A DNA stretch of 64,000 nt from BJHQ01 sp964654285 (GCA_964654285.1 CAZZJC010000004.1:1-64000); one strand, 5' to 3'. Positions 26,777-36,041 are shown, numbered from the stretch's first letter. Numbers and translations: made by a program. Notes: generated by a model from the letters alone, not told the origin.

Positions 26777-27622
26777 CTACGCCCGCGGCCGCACCGCCTC
26801 GCTGCGGAAGGTCGTCGGCGTCATCCCGGTCAAACGGGTGAACGCGGTGGCGAAATACTGGCTGGTGGGGAAACCCAGCCGGGTCGCGATCGCGGTCACC
26901 GGCAGATCCGTGGTCAGCAGCAGGCGCTTGGCGCGGGCGATGCGGCGACGGCGGATCCAGTCGGCGGGGGTGTCGCCGACCTCGCGCGCGAAGCATTCCT
27001 TGAAGCGGCTCGGGCCGAGACCCGATTCCTGCGCCAGGCGGCCGACCGGGATGGGCAGGTCGGGATTGGCGTCGGCGAAGGCGATGGCGCGGGCGATGGC
27101 GGGGCTGAGGACCGGACTCTGATCGGGAACCATGCCGGAGCGAAGAGCCTCGACCAGATGCAGCTGCACGGTCGCGATCGCGCCGATGCGGCGCACGGTG
27201 TCCTCCCGGCTGCGCAGCTCATCGAGCAGCCGCCACCACATCGCCGTCGCGTCGTGCAGCAGCGGAAAGGTGCGGCGCTGGAGCTCTTCCAGGCCGAGCA
27301 CCAGCTTGGTCAGTTCGAGCGGGGTGTTCTTCACGATCCTGAGCTGGAGCCAGAACAGTTCGCCAGGTTCGATATGGGCCGAGCAGGCGCCGTGCTCCTC
27401 GCCCGGACGGGTGAGGTAGAACCAGCCGCCGCGCACCTCGTGCACCTCGCCCTCGACCCACCAGTCGACGCAGCCGCGCCGGATCCACCAGAATTCCCAG
27501 GCATGTGGCGGGCATTTCGGCACGAGATCAAGATCGGTCGCCTGGCGCAGCCGGCACCAGCCGACCGAGGGCAGCTCGGGCAGGTCGGCCCCGCCGCTGA
27601 GGATCTGATGCCGGGCGGTCAT
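26777..27622 (-). CDS. AraC-family transcriptional regulator
   Basis: A 281-residue regulator with an N-terminal cupin-like sensor domain (His/Trp-rich around PPHAWEFWWIRRG and GEEHGAC) and a C-terminal pair of helix-turn-helix motifs (about 188-281). It is divergent from the corrinoid cluster across 86 bases and is the natural candidate to control it, perhaps in response to a substrate or methyl compound. The ATG at 27622 is favoured because the longer frame would run over the divergent promoter. Confidence 0.85.
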   Translation of the reverse strand: MTARHQILSGGADLPELPSVGWCRLRQATDLDLVPKCPPHAWEFWWIRRGCVDWWVEGEVHEVRGGWFYLTRPGEEHGACSAHIEPGELFWLQLRIVKNTPLELTKLVLGLEELQRRTFPLLHDATAMWWRLLDELRSREDTVRRIGAIATVQLHLVEALRSGMVPDQSPVLSPAIARAIAFADANPDLPIPVGRLAQESGLGPSRFKECFAREVGDTPADWIRRRRIARAKRLLLTTDLPVTAIATRLGFPTSQYFATAFTRLTGMTPTTFRSEAVRPRA

Positions 27623-27668
27623 GTTCGAAATCGTCCGATCGGCTTTGCGAACGCAACCGCCCACGGGC

Positions 27669-27677
27669 TGGTATGAT
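27669..27677 (+). promoter_or_regulatory. Extended -10 promoter for the corrinoid cluster
   Basis: TG at 27669-27670, one base, then TATGAT (27672-27677, five of six consensus bases). No good -35 is spaced correctly, which fits an activator-dependent promoter; the AraC-type gene is divergent. An imperfect inverted pair GTTCG..CGAAC lies just upstream (27623-27653). Confidence 0.5.
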
Positions 27678-27708
27678 GTCGCGGAACCACCCAGCCCCGG
27701 AGAACCCC

Positions 27709-28347
27709 ATGGCTACCGACTACACCGCCCTGCAGGAAGCCGTCATCGACGGCAACGCCAAGCTCACCCGCACCCTCGTCGACCAGGCCCTCGCCGCCGG
27801 CGCCGATCCGCAGAAGCTCCTCCAGGAAGTCCTCGTGCCCGCCATGGGCGTGGTCGGCAGCCGGTTCGAATGCGGCGAATACTTCGTGCCCGAACTGCTG
27901 ATCTCGGCCCGCGCCATGCGTGCCGCGCTCGAACCGCTGCGCCCCCTGCTGGCCAAGACCGGCGCCAAGCCGATCGGCCGCGTCGCGATCGGCACCGTGA
28001 AGGGCGACCTGCACGACATCGGCAAGAACCTCGTCGCCGCGATGCTCGAAGGCGGCGGCTTCGAGATCGTCGACCTCGGCGTCGACGTCCCGCCTGAGAA
28101 GTTCGTCAACGCGATCAAGACCGAGAACGTCCAGGTTCTCGCCCTGTCGGCCCTGCTCACCACCACCATGAACGCCATGAAGGACACCATCAAGGCGATC
28201 GAGGAGGCCGGCCTGCGCGGCAAGATCAAGATCATGATCGGCGGCGCCCCGATCACCGAGGCGTTCTGCAAGGAGATCGGCGCCGATGGCTTCAGCGACA
28301 ACGCCTCCGGCGCGGTCGGACTCGCGCGCTCGCTGATCGGGAAGTGA
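27709..28347 (+). CDS. B12-binding corrinoid protein (methyltransferase corrinoid subunit)
   Basis: A 212-residue cobalamin-carrying methyl-transfer protein. An N-terminal helical cap domain (about 1-85, B12-binding_2 type) precedes a Rossmann B12 domain with the base-off DxHxxG signature in KGDLHDIGKN, His102 being the lower cobalt ligand, then GVDVPPEKFV, the SALLTTTM loop and the GGAP motif. It resembles MtaC/MtbC-like proteins and the B12 module of MetH. It is the first gene of the cluster; its partner methyltransferase domain starts 116 bases later. ATG 27709 sits after a weak GGAG. Confidence 0.93.
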   Translation: MATDYTALQEAVIDGNAKLTRTLVDQALAAGADPQKLLQEVLVPAMGVVGSRFECGEYFVPELLISARAMRAALEPLRPLLAKTGAKPIGRVAIGTVKGDLHDIGKNLVAAMLEGGGFEIVDLGVDVPPEKFVNAIKTENVQVLALSALLTTTMNAMKDTIKAIEEAGLRGKIKIMIGGAPITEAFCKEIGADGFSDNASGAVGLARSLIGK

Positions 28348-28385
28348 TCCCCATCCGCTGCGCCTGACCTCGATCTGGCGCAGGG

Positions 28386-28422
28386 CAAACGCCGCAGGAG
28401 CTTGACGCGCCTGCGGCGTTTG
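28386..28422 (+). terminator. Intercistronic hairpin in the corrinoid cluster
   Basis: Perfect 13-bp arms CAAACGCCGCAGG/CCTGCGGCGTTTG with an 11-base loop and no T-run. It may attenuate or stabilise the transcript between the corrinoid-protein gene and the methyltransferase gene. Confidence 0.5.
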
Positions 28423-28463
28423 CGTTGCTGTCGCGCCCCGACACCAACCACCCTGGGAATCCC

Positions 28464-29342
28464 ATGTCCACCCTATCCATCCCGTCCATCCTCGCCTCCG
28501 GCCCGGTCGTCAGCGACGGCGCCTGGGGCACCCAGCTCCAGGCGCGCGGTCTGCAGCCGGGCGAATGCCCGGACGCCTGGAACCTGACCCATCCCGATCG
28601 GGTCGAAGCGGTCGCCGCCGGCTACGTCGCGGCGGGCAGCCGGGTGATCCTGAGCAACACCTTCGGCGCGAACCGGGTCGTCCTCGCCGGACACGGCCTG
28701 GCGGCCCAGGCGGCGGCGATCAACCGCGCCGGGGCGGCGATCTCGCGCAGGGCGGCCGGCACGAAGGGGCTGGTCTTCGCCTCGATCGGACCGTCAGGAA
28801 AGCTGCTCGCGGCAGAAGAGATCAGCGAGGCCGAACTGGTCGCGGCCTTCACGGAACAGGCCCAGGCGCTGAAGGACGGCGGCGCCGATGCGGTGGTGAT
28901 CGAGACCATGTCCGATCCCGGCGAGGCCGCGATCGCCTGCACCGCCGCGCGCGCGGCGGGCCTGCCCGTCGTGCTGTCGTTCACCTTCGATTCCGGCAGG
29001 AACCTCGACCGCACCATGAACGGGCTGACCCCCGAGGCCGCGGCCAAGGTCGCCAACGACTGCGGTGCCGATGCCGTCGGCGCCAACTGCGGCCTGGGCA
29101 TCACCCAGCTGACCCCGATCCTGCGCCGGATGCGCGCCGCCACCGCGCTGCCGCTGTGGGCCAAGCCCAACGCCGGCCGCCCGACCCAGGTCGACGGCAA
29201 GGACGTCTACGGTTCCGACGCCGCCGCCTTCGCCGCGGCGGTGCCCGAGCTCATTTCGGCCGGCGCAGCGTTCGTCGGCGGCTGCTGCGGCTCCTCGCCC
29301 GAGGTCATCGCCGCGATCAGCGCCCGCCTGGCCCGCGCCTGA
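28464..29342 (+). CDS. Homocysteine S-methyltransferase domain protein
   Basis: A stand-alone homocysteine-binding TIM barrel of 292 residues, like the N-terminal module of MetH or BHMT. It transfers a methyl group from the corrinoid protein to homocysteine. The zinc ligands appear as Cys in GANCG (about residue 212) and the adjacent pair in GGCCGS (about 272-273). DGAWGTQLQ near the start and SNTFGANR are family marks. It follows the B12 protein and precedes DUF1638 and the reactivator, so the modules of a methionine synthase are encoded separately. The pterin-binding module is not in the window. Confidence 0.88.
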   Translation: MSTLSIPSILASGPVVSDGAWGTQLQARGLQPGECPDAWNLTHPDRVEAVAAGYVAAGSRVILSNTFGANRVVLAGHGLAAQAAAINRAGAAISRRAAGTKGLVFASIGPSGKLLAAEEISEAELVAAFTEQAQALKDGGADAVVIETMSDPGEAAIACTAARAAGLPVVLSFTFDSGRNLDRTMNGLTPEAAAKVANDCGADAVGANCGLGITQLTPILRRMRAATALPLWAKPNAGRPTQVDGKDVYGSDAAAFAAAVPELISAGAAFVGGCCGSSPEVIAAISARLARA

Positions 29343-29348
29343 GCAGTT

Positions 29349-29450
29349 GGATGGCCACCACGAGCACAAAGGCCACAAAGTCTGGTTGAGTTCGGGCAAA
29401 CCGTGCAGCCTTCCCTGCCTTCCTTGATGCTCTTTGTGGTTATCAGTTGA
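29349..29450. repeat. Intergenic inverted-repeat stretch
   Basis: CCACAAAG (29373-29380) is mirrored by CTTTGTGG (29432-29439), with another CACAAAG nearby. This AT-richer stretch differs from its surroundings and looks like a dispersed intergenic repeat rather than a gene. Confidence 0.35.
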
Positions 29451-29474
29451 TCCTCCCTAAGGATTTAATCGACC

Positions 29475-30215
29475 ATGACCGAACGCATCCGCCTCATCGC
29501 CTGCGAAGTCTTCGTGCGCGAGCTCAGCGCCGCGGTGGCGCGCAGCGCGAACCAGGTCGACGTCGAATGGCTGCCCAAGGGGCTCCACGACCAGGGCGGC
29601 AAGGCGATGGCCGCCGCGATCCAGGCGCGCATCGACGCGGTGGATGGCAGCCGCTACGACCGCATCGCGCTCGCCTATGCGCTCTGCAACAACGGCCTGG
29701 TCGGCCTGCAGGCGCGCTCCCTGCCGATCGCTGCCTACCGCGCGCACGACTGCATTGCCTGCTTCCTCGGTTCGCGCGAGCGCTACGACGCCGAGTTCAA
29801 GCGGATGCCCGGCACCTATTGGCAGAGTCCGGGCTGGATCGAACGCGGCGGCGAGGGGTTCTTCACCACCAGCGGACAGGCGGAACCGGCGGCCGACGAT
29901 CCCACCTGGCAGCGCCTGCTGAAGAAATACGGCCCCGACAACGCGCGCTTTCTCTGGGATGAGCTCCAGGCCCAGGTGAAGCACTACGAACGGCTGGCCT
30001 ACATCGATACCGGCGTCGGCCCGGCCAACCACTTCGCCGGCGTGGCGGAAAAGCGCGCCGCGGAAAAGGGCCTGCGCTTCGAAGCGATGCCCGGCGACCC
30101 GGCCTGGATCCAGGCGCTCATCGACGGGCCGCTGAGCGGCGAACGTTTCCTGGTCATCGCCCCCGGTCAGCAGGTCGTGGCGGCGTATGACGGGTCGATC
30201 GCGGGAGTGAAGTGA
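29475..30215 (+). CDS. DUF1638 family protein
   Basis: A 246-residue cytosolic protein beginning RLIACEVFVREL, with a conserved pattern typical of DUF1638 (ALCNNGLVGLQ, HDCIACFLGSRERY, PGTYWQSPGW). Members occur next to corrinoid methyltransferases and RACo-like reactivators, so a role in corrinoid protein handling is inferred from context; the biochemical activity is unknown to me. Cys residues in the CEVF, CNNG and HDCIACFLG segments could bind metal or cobalamin. It starts 132 bases after the homocysteine methyltransferase gene. Confidence 0.82.
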   Translation: MTERIRLIACEVFVRELSAAVARSANQVDVEWLPKGLHDQGGKAMAAAIQARIDAVDGSRYDRIALAYALCNNGLVGLQARSLPIAAYRAHDCIACFLGSRERYDAEFKRMPGTYWQSPGWIERGGEGFFTTSGQAEPAADDPTWQRLLKKYGPDNARFLWDELQAQVKHYERLAYIDTGVGPANHFAGVAEKRAAEKGLRFEAMPGDPAWIQALIDGPLSGERFLVIAPGQQVVAAYDGSIAGVK

Positions 30216-30301
30216 CGTCTGCTTTCCCGGCGGGCTGAAGCCCGCCGTCCGTGCCGGCTGAAGCCGGCGCTACTGAGACTTCAGCTGAGGACACATCCGC
30301 C

Positions 30302-31786
30302 ATGCCCCGCATCACGATCCATCCTTCCGGCACCACTCTCGACCTGCCCGCCGGGGCGCCGCTCCAGGACCACCTGTTCGCGCACGGCGTCGAATTCCCC
30401 TGCGGCGGTAAGGGTCGTTGCCGGGGCTGCCGGGTGCGGGTGGTGACCGGCCAGGTGCCCGTCACCGAGGATGACCGCCGGGTGTTCGCGCCGCACGAAC
30501 TCGACGCCGGCTGGCGCCTGTCCTGCCGCTGCAAGGCGGAAGCCGATCTCGGCCTGGAGCTCGCGCAGTGGACGGCGGCGATCCTCAGCGACGACCGCGC
30601 CATGGAGATGCCCGCGCGGGAAGGCACCGGCATCGCCATCGATCTCGGCTCGACCACCCTGGTCGCGCAGGCGATCGATCGCGCCACCGGCGCGGTGCTG
30701 GGCGTGCGCACGGCGCTCAATCCGCAGGCGCAGCACGGCGCCGACCTCATGACCCGGGTCGACTTCGCCCGCAATGGCGGGGCGGACCGCCTGCGCGATC
30801 TCATCCGGGCCGAACTCGGGCGCATGGTGGCCGAGGTCGCGGCGATGGCGTCCGCACCGGTGAAACGCATCACCATCGTCGGCAACACCGTGATGCACCA
30901 TCTGTTCGGCGGCATCGACATCCTGCCCCTGGCCTTCCATCCCTTCGAGCCGACCGCTGACGGCCTGCAGACGTTCCGCGGCTCCGACCTCGGCTGGAAC
31001 GCGGTGGCCGGGGCCGAGGTGCTCTTCCTGCCCTGCCTGGGCGGATTCGTCGGCTCCGACATCCTGGCCGGCATCCTCGCCACCGGACTGCACCGGCGCG
31101 GCAAACCTGCGGCGCTGGTCGATCTCGGCACCAACGGCGAGATCGTGGTCGGTTCGGCCAAGGGCATGCTCTGCGCCTCCACCGCCGCCGGCCCGGCCTT
31201 CGAAGGCGCGTCGATCTCGTGCGGCATGCGCGCCGCCACCGGCGCGGTCGCCGGGGTCGAGATCCGGGATGGCGCCCTGCGCGCAACCGTGCTCGGCGGC
31301 GGCACGGCACGCGGCGTCTGCGGTTCGGGCCTGGTCGACGCCGTCGCCGCCGGACTGGAGCTGGGCTGGGTGCGCGGCAACGGCCGCCTGGCGGATCCGG
31401 CGCGCGGCCTGCCGCTGACGGAGGCGGTGAAGCTGGTGCAGAAGGACGTGCGCGAGCTGCAGCTGGCCAAGGGCGCCATCGCCGCCGGCATCGGCATCCT
31501 CGCGGCGCAGCAGAAGCTGGCCGTCGACGAGCTCGAACGCATCCACCTCGCCGGCGCCTTCGGCAACTACATCAACCGCACCTCGGCCCATCGCATCGGC
31601 CTGCTGCCCTTCCCGGCCGAGCGCGTGGCACCCAGCGGGAACACCGCGCTCCTCGGCGCGCGCCTGGCGCTCAACGCCGATGATCCGGGCTTCCCCGAGA
31701 TCCGCGCGCTCTGCCGCCATTACGCGCTGAAATCCGACCCCGGCTTCGAGGATGCCTACGTCGACCAGATGGCCTTCCCGGCCTGA
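30302..31786 (+). CDS. RACo/RamA-like corrinoid reactivase (2Fe-2S ferredoxin + DUF4445)
   Basis: A 494-residue reductive activator. The N-terminal plant-type 2Fe-2S domain has ligands C34, C40, C43 and C75. The remainder (about 105-494) is the ASKHA-type DUF4445 domain, with phosphate-binding GIAIDLGSTTLVAQ, LVDLGTNGEIVVG and the GAFGNYIN motif. Family members use ATP hydrolysis to return inactive Co(II) corrinoid to Co(I). In this cluster it would restore the 212-residue B12 protein, replacing the SAM-dependent activation domain of MetH. Confidence 0.93.
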   Translation: MPRITIHPSGTTLDLPAGAPLQDHLFAHGVEFPCGGKGRCRGCRVRVVTGQVPVTEDDRRVFAPHELDAGWRLSCRCKAEADLGLELAQWTAAILSDDRAMEMPAREGTGIAIDLGSTTLVAQAIDRATGAVLGVRTALNPQAQHGADLMTRVDFARNGGADRLRDLIRAELGRMVAEVAAMASAPVKRITIVGNTVMHHLFGGIDILPLAFHPFEPTADGLQTFRGSDLGWNAVAGAEVLFLPCLGGFVGSDILAGILATGLHRRGKPAALVDLGTNGEIVVGSAKGMLCASTAAGPAFEGASISCGMRAATGAVAGVEIRDGALRATVLGGGTARGVCGSGLVDAVAAGLELGWVRGNGRLADPARGLPLTEAVKLVQKDVRELQLAKGAIAAGIGILAAQQKLAVDELERIHLAGAFGNYINRTSAHRIGLLPFPAERVAPSGNTALLGARLALNADDPGFPEIRALCRHYALKSDPGFEDAYVDQMAFPA

Positions 31787-31864
31787 TCCGCGTCCGGCTT
31801 GATCCGGGTCAATGGAATCTGGCTCGCGGCTTCCCAATCTCCGGCAAAGGGAGAGAGTACCGCC

Positions 31865-32947
31865 ATGACCACCACCGCCCGTCCGATGCCCAAGATGCCG
31901 CACCTGCCCGGTTTCGACCAGGCCCCGTATCTGGTGATCTGGGAGGCGACCCGCGCCTGCGACCTGTCCTGCCGCCATTGCCGCGCGGATGCCCATGCGG
32001 ATCCGTATCCCGGCGAGTTGACCGACACCGAGGCGCGCGGCCTGCTCACCCGGTTGCGCGAAGGCTTCGGCCCGATCCTGCTCGTCCTCACCGGCGGCGA
32101 TCCGCTCAAGCGGGCGGGGCTCGACGGCCTGATCCGCCATGGCAACGAACTCGGCCTGCGCATGGCGATCACCCCGGCGGCGACGCCGCTGCTGACGCGC
32201 GAACGGCTGATCCAGTTGCGCGACGCCGGCATCCAGCGCGTCGCGCTGTCGCTCGACGGCGCCGACGCGCCCACCCACGACGGGTTCCGCCAGGTGGAGG
32301 GCACCTTCGAGCGCACCGTGCGGATGCTCGATGTCATCCGGGACGTCGGCCTGGAAAGCCAGATCAACACCTCGGTCGGCCGCCACAACCTGCACCAGGT
32401 CGAGGCCATCGCCGAGATCGGGCGCAAGGCCGGGATCAGCCTGTGGTCGGTGTTCTTCCTGGTGCCGGTCGGCCGCGCCGGACGCGACGCCCTGATCACC
32501 GCCGCCGAGCATGAGGTCGCCTTCCGCCGCCTCGCCGCGATCGCGCTCGATCCCGCGACCGCCTACATGATCAAGACCACCGCCGGCCAGCCGTACTACC
32601 GCGTGCTCGCGCAGGAACGCGCCCGCCGCGACGCCGGCGCGCCGCTGCATTCCGGACGCGGGGTCAACGACGGCAACGGGTTCCTCTTCATCAGCCACGT
32701 CGGCGACCTGCAGCCCTCCGGATTCCTCGCGGAACGGCTCGGCAACATCCGCCAGGACGACCCCGTCGAGCTGTACCGCAACCACCCGACCCTGAAACGC
32801 CTGCGCCAGCCCGAGACCTTCGCCGGCAAGTGCGGCCCATGCCCGTTCGCCCGCCTGTGCGGCGGCAGCCGCGCCCGCACCTGGGCCCTGACCGGCGACG
32901 CCTTCGCCGAGGATCCGACCTGCGTCTACGTGCCGCCGGCGGCCTGA
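31865..32947 (+). CDS. Radical SAM protein with SPASM-like C-terminus
   Basis: A 360-residue radical SAM enzyme. The [4Fe-4S] motif CxxxCxxC is C32, C36, C39 (ACDLSCRHCRA), followed by the GGDPL SAM-binding motif. The C-terminal CGPCPFARLCGGSRAR cluster is typical of SPASM-type auxiliary iron-sulfur domains in the heme-synthesis NirJ/AhbD-like and TIGR04053-like branch. Either a tetrapyrrole side-chain modification or peptide modification is possible. It lies 78 bases after the reactivase gene and may or may not belong to the corrinoid operon. ATG 31865 follows GGGAGAG. Confidence 0.85.
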   Translation: MTTTARPMPKMPHLPGFDQAPYLVIWEATRACDLSCRHCRADAHADPYPGELTDTEARGLLTRLREGFGPILLVLTGGDPLKRAGLDGLIRHGNELGLRMAITPAATPLLTRERLIQLRDAGIQRVALSLDGADAPTHDGFRQVEGTFERTVRMLDVIRDVGLESQINTSVGRHNLHQVEAIAEIGRKAGISLWSVFFLVPVGRAGRDALITAAEHEVAFRRLAAIALDPATAYMIKTTAGQPYYRVLAQERARRDAGAPLHSGRGVNDGNGFLFISHVGDLQPSGFLAERLGNIRQDDPVELYRNHPTLKRLRQPETFAGKCGPCPFARLCGGSRARTWALTGDAFAEDPTCVYVPPAA

Positions 32948-33049
32948 AGGCTCGACCCGCTTCCGACGGCAACTTGCGCGGCGGGAAGTCGCGGGGTACC
33001 TCTTGGGTGGCTGCGCTTCAACCCGACCCGCCAGCCAGGAGCAGGACCC

Positions 33050-33421
33050 ATGCCCAAGACCGTACTCATCGTCGACGACTCGGCCATGATGCGCAAGATC
33101 GTCATCAAGAACCTCAAGGAATGCGGCTACGACGTGCAGGTGGCCGAGGCCGGCGACGGCAAGGAAGGCCTGCAGCGCTTCGCCTCCGGCGGCATCGACC
33201 TGGTGCTGTCCGACTGGAACATGCCCAACATGGACGGCCTTTCCATGGTGCGCGAGATCCGCAAATTGGACCCTGAGAAGAAGGTGCCGATCGTCATGAT
33301 CACTACCGAAGGCAGCGCCGACAAGGTCAAGGACGCGGTGCTGGCGGGCGCCAACAACTACCTCGCCAAGCCGTTCACCCCGGAGCGCTTCAAGGAGAAG
33401 CTCGGCAAGATCCTGGGCTGA
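33050..33421 (+). CDS. CheY-like single-domain response regulator
   Basis: A 123-residue receiver domain with acidic pocket D9/D10, phosphoacceptor D55 (LSDWNMPN), T86 and K107 (AKPF), all conserved. The DWNMP phosphorylation site is chemotaxis-like. No chemotaxis kinase, receptor or motor gene is in the window. It is followed 42 bases later by the NtrC-type gene and has its own AGGAG site. Confidence 0.9.
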   Translation: MPKTVLIVDDSAMMRKIVIKNLKECGYDVQVAEAGDGKEGLQRFASGGIDLVLSDWNMPNMDGLSMVREIRKLDPEKKVPIVMITTEGSADKVKDAVLAGANNYLAKPFTPERFKEKLGKILG

Positions 33422-33463
33422 AGTTCCGCTTTCCGATCCCCTTGAGCGAGCGTAGCCTGCGGC

Positions 33464-34912
33464 ATGCCTGACACGATCCTGGTGATCGACGACGAACCGT
33501 CGATCCGCCACGCCATCACCCGCGCCTTCGCCGACCTCACCGTCCACGAGGCCGAGACCGTGGAAGCCGGACTCGCCGCGGTGAAGGAGAAGTACCCCGA
33601 TCTGGTCCTGATCGACCAGCGCCTGCCCGACGGCGAAGGCCTGGCGACGGTCGCACGCATCCGCGCCATCGATGCGGAACTGCCGGTGGTTCTTCTCACC
33701 GGGCACGGCTCGGTCGATCTCGCGGTCGAGGCGCTCAAGCAGGGCGTCAGCGACTTCCTGGAAAAACCCTTCAAGATCGAACGCCTGCGCACGACGGTGA
33801 ATCTGCTCCTGGAGCGCCAGCGCCTCGGCCGCCAGGTCGCGCGCCTGTCCGGCAAGGCGACCGGCCGCCACACCCTGGTCGCCCAGTCCGGCCCGATGCG
33901 CAAGGTCATGGCGCTGGTGAAGCGCGTCGCGGCGGTGCCGTCGACCACCGTGCTCATCCAGGGCGACAGCGGCGTCGGCAAGGAGCTCATCGCGCGTTCG
34001 ATCCACGAACGGTCGGCGCGCAGCGACAAGCAGTTCGTCGCGATCAACTGCGCCGCGCTGTCGGAACACCTGCTCGAAGCCGAACTGTTCGGCTACGAGA
34101 AAGGCGCCTTCACCGGCGCCGACGCCAAGGGCAAGGCCGGATTGTTCGAGGTCGCCGATGGCGGCACCATCTTCCTCGATGAGGTCGGCGAGATGCCGAT
34201 CCAGCTGCAGACGAAACTGCTGCGCGTTCTGCAGGAACGCCGCTTCCGCCGCGTCGGCGGCCTGGCCGACATCGATGTCGACGTGCGCGTGGTAGCCGCC
34301 ACCAACCGCGACCTGCGGGTCGAGGTCGCGGCCGGGCGCTTCCGCACCGATCTCTATTTCCGTCTGCGCGTCGTCCCGGTGACCGTGCCGCCGTTGCGCG
34401 AGCGGCCCGACGACATCCTGCCCCTGGCCGACCACCTGCTGAAGCGGCTCGCGCCGGAACTCGGCCGGCCCGGCCTGACCCTCAGCCCCGCTGCGCGCGA
34501 GGCGATGCTCGCCTACGCCTGGCCGGGCAACGTGCGCGAACTCGCCAACGCGCTGGAGCGTGCGGTCATCAGCGCCGAAGGCGCGACGATCCAGGCCGAA
34601 GATCTCGTCATGGACGAAAACCTGCTGCCGCCCCCGGCGCCACCCGCACCGATCGCGGTCGGCACCCCGGCGCCGGCCGCGGCGCCGCAGACCGCCCCGG
34701 CGCTGCCTGCGGGCACGCTCGTCCTGCCGCCGAACGAACGCAACCTGGCGCGCATCGAGGCGCTGGTGGTGCGCGCGGCGATGGAAGAGGCCGGCGGCCA
34801 GAAGAGCCGGGCCGCCGACATGCTCGGGATCAACCGCACGACGCTGTACAGCAAATTGAAGGACATCCAGCCGGCTGCGGCAGGCGACGGCGCCGCCGAG
34901 GCAGCCGGCTGA
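33464..34912 (+). CDS. Sigma-54-dependent response regulator, NtrC family
   Basis: A 482-residue bacterial enhancer-binding protein: receiver domain (1-120, phosphoacceptor D51 in LIDQRLPDGEG), AAA+ domain with Walker A GDSGVGKE and the intact sigma-54 contact motif GAFTGA, and a C-terminal Fis-type helix-turn-helix (SRAADMLGINRTTLYSKL). A Pro/Ala-rich linker (about 387-420) joins the last two. It should activate sigma-54 promoters after phosphorylation; the sensor kinase is not adjacent. It lies directly after the CheY gene. Confidence 0.93.
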   Translation: MPDTILVIDDEPSIRHAITRAFADLTVHEAETVEAGLAAVKEKYPDLVLIDQRLPDGEGLATVARIRAIDAELPVVLLTGHGSVDLAVEALKQGVSDFLEKPFKIERLRTTVNLLLERQRLGRQVARLSGKATGRHTLVAQSGPMRKVMALVKRVAAVPSTTVLIQGDSGVGKELIARSIHERSARSDKQFVAINCAALSEHLLEAELFGYEKGAFTGADAKGKAGLFEVADGGTIFLDEVGEMPIQLQTKLLRVLQERRFRRVGGLADIDVDVRVVAATNRDLRVEVAAGRFRTDLYFRLRVVPVTVPPLRERPDDILPLADHLLKRLAPELGRPGLTLSPAAREAMLAYAWPGNVRELANALERAVISAEGATIQAEDLVMDENLLPPPAPPAPIAVGTPAPAAAPQTAPALPAGTLVLPPNERNLARIEALVVRAAMEEAGGQKSRAADMLGINRTTLYSKLKDIQPAAAGDGAAEAAG

Positions 34913-35026
34913 TCCGGGCCGATACGCCGGATGCCGCCGCGCCTGCGCGGCGGGTCCGCTGGCACGCGACGGTTACGCCGCTAGGTTGCGCCTTCCCAGC
35001 GAACCGCCCGTGAAAGCGAACCCCGG

Positions 35027-35959
35027 ATGAGCACCACGCAACGACCCGAACCGATGACGATCGCCCATCTCAATGGCGAATGGAAGCCGCTGGACCAGTG
35101 CCTGGTGCCGATCAACACCCACGCCCTCCAGTACGGCACCGGCTGCTTCGAGGGTCTGCGCGCCTATTGGGACGGGCAGCGCCACAACGTGCTCTTCCTG
35201 CGCGAACACGCCGAACGGCTGCACCGCAATGCGCGCATGCTGCTGATGCGCGCCCCGGCGGTCGACGAGATCATGGCGATCGTCCTCGAGTGCCTGCGCC
35301 GCAATGCCGGCGTCCTCGCGGGGGCCAACGTCTACATCCGGCCGTGCCTCTACAAATCCGGCACCAGCCTGGGGCCGGTGCTGCTCAACGTCCCCGACGG
35401 CTTCATGTGCTATGCCTTCCGCCTCGGCGACTACCTCGACACCAGCAAGGGGCTGAACCTCTGCGTTTCCAGCTGGCGCCGGATCTCGGACAGCTCGATC
35501 CCGACGCGCACCAAGGCGACCGGCGGCTATCTGAACAGCGCCCTGGCCAAGAGCGAGGCCGTGCTCAACGGCTACGACGAGGCGATCTTCCTCAACGACC
35601 GCGGCCAGGTCTGCGAGGGCTCGGCCGAGAACATCTTCCTCGTCCGCGACGGCCGCCTGCACACGCCCGACCGCACCGCCGACATCCTGGAGGGCATCAC
35701 CCGCCGGGCGGTCATCGAACTCGCCAGGCGCCAGGGCATCGGCTGCGAGGAGCGTCCGATCGCGCGCACCGAGCTCTACGCCGCCGACGAGGTCTTCCTG
35801 GTCGGCACCGGCTGCCAGGTGAGCTGGGTCCATGCCATCGACCGCCGGGTGGTCGGCAGCGGCAAGCAGGGCGCGATCACCGTCGCGATCCAGAAGGCCT
35901 ACGAGGACGGCGTGTATGGCCGCGATCGCCAATGCGCCAGCTGGCTGACGCCGGCCTGA
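35027..35959 (+). CDS. ilvE: Branched-chain amino acid aminotransferase
   Basis: Fold-type IV PLP enzyme, 310 residues, transferring the amino group between glutamate and Leu, Ile and Val. YGTGCFEGLRAY is the family start signature, the PLP lysine is K163 (RTKATGGYLNSALAKSEA), and the phosphate-binding region is EGITRRAVIELA. Length matches IlvE. A D-amino-acid or 4-amino-4-deoxychorismate enzyme is less likely given the FEG-RAY motif and length. It stands alone; a GC hairpin (34934-34953) lies upstream. Confidence 0.92.
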   Translation: MSTTQRPEPMTIAHLNGEWKPLDQCLVPINTHALQYGTGCFEGLRAYWDGQRHNVLFLREHAERLHRNARMLLMRAPAVDEIMAIVLECLRRNAGVLAGANVYIRPCLYKSGTSLGPVLLNVPDGFMCYAFRLGDYLDTSKGLNLCVSSWRRISDSSIPTRTKATGGYLNSALAKSEAVLNGYDEAIFLNDRGQVCEGSAENIFLVRDGRLHTPDRTADILEGITRRAVIELARRQGIGCEERPIARTELYAADEVFLVGTGCQVSWVHAIDRRVVGSGKQGAITVAIQKAYEDGVYGRDRQCASWLTPA

Positions 35960-36041
35960 ACCGCCGTCCCGACGGGCGCGCAGCATCCGTCCCATCGGCT
36001 GTTTGCCCGCGTACCGCTCGCTGCTAGGGTCGCGCCACCCC

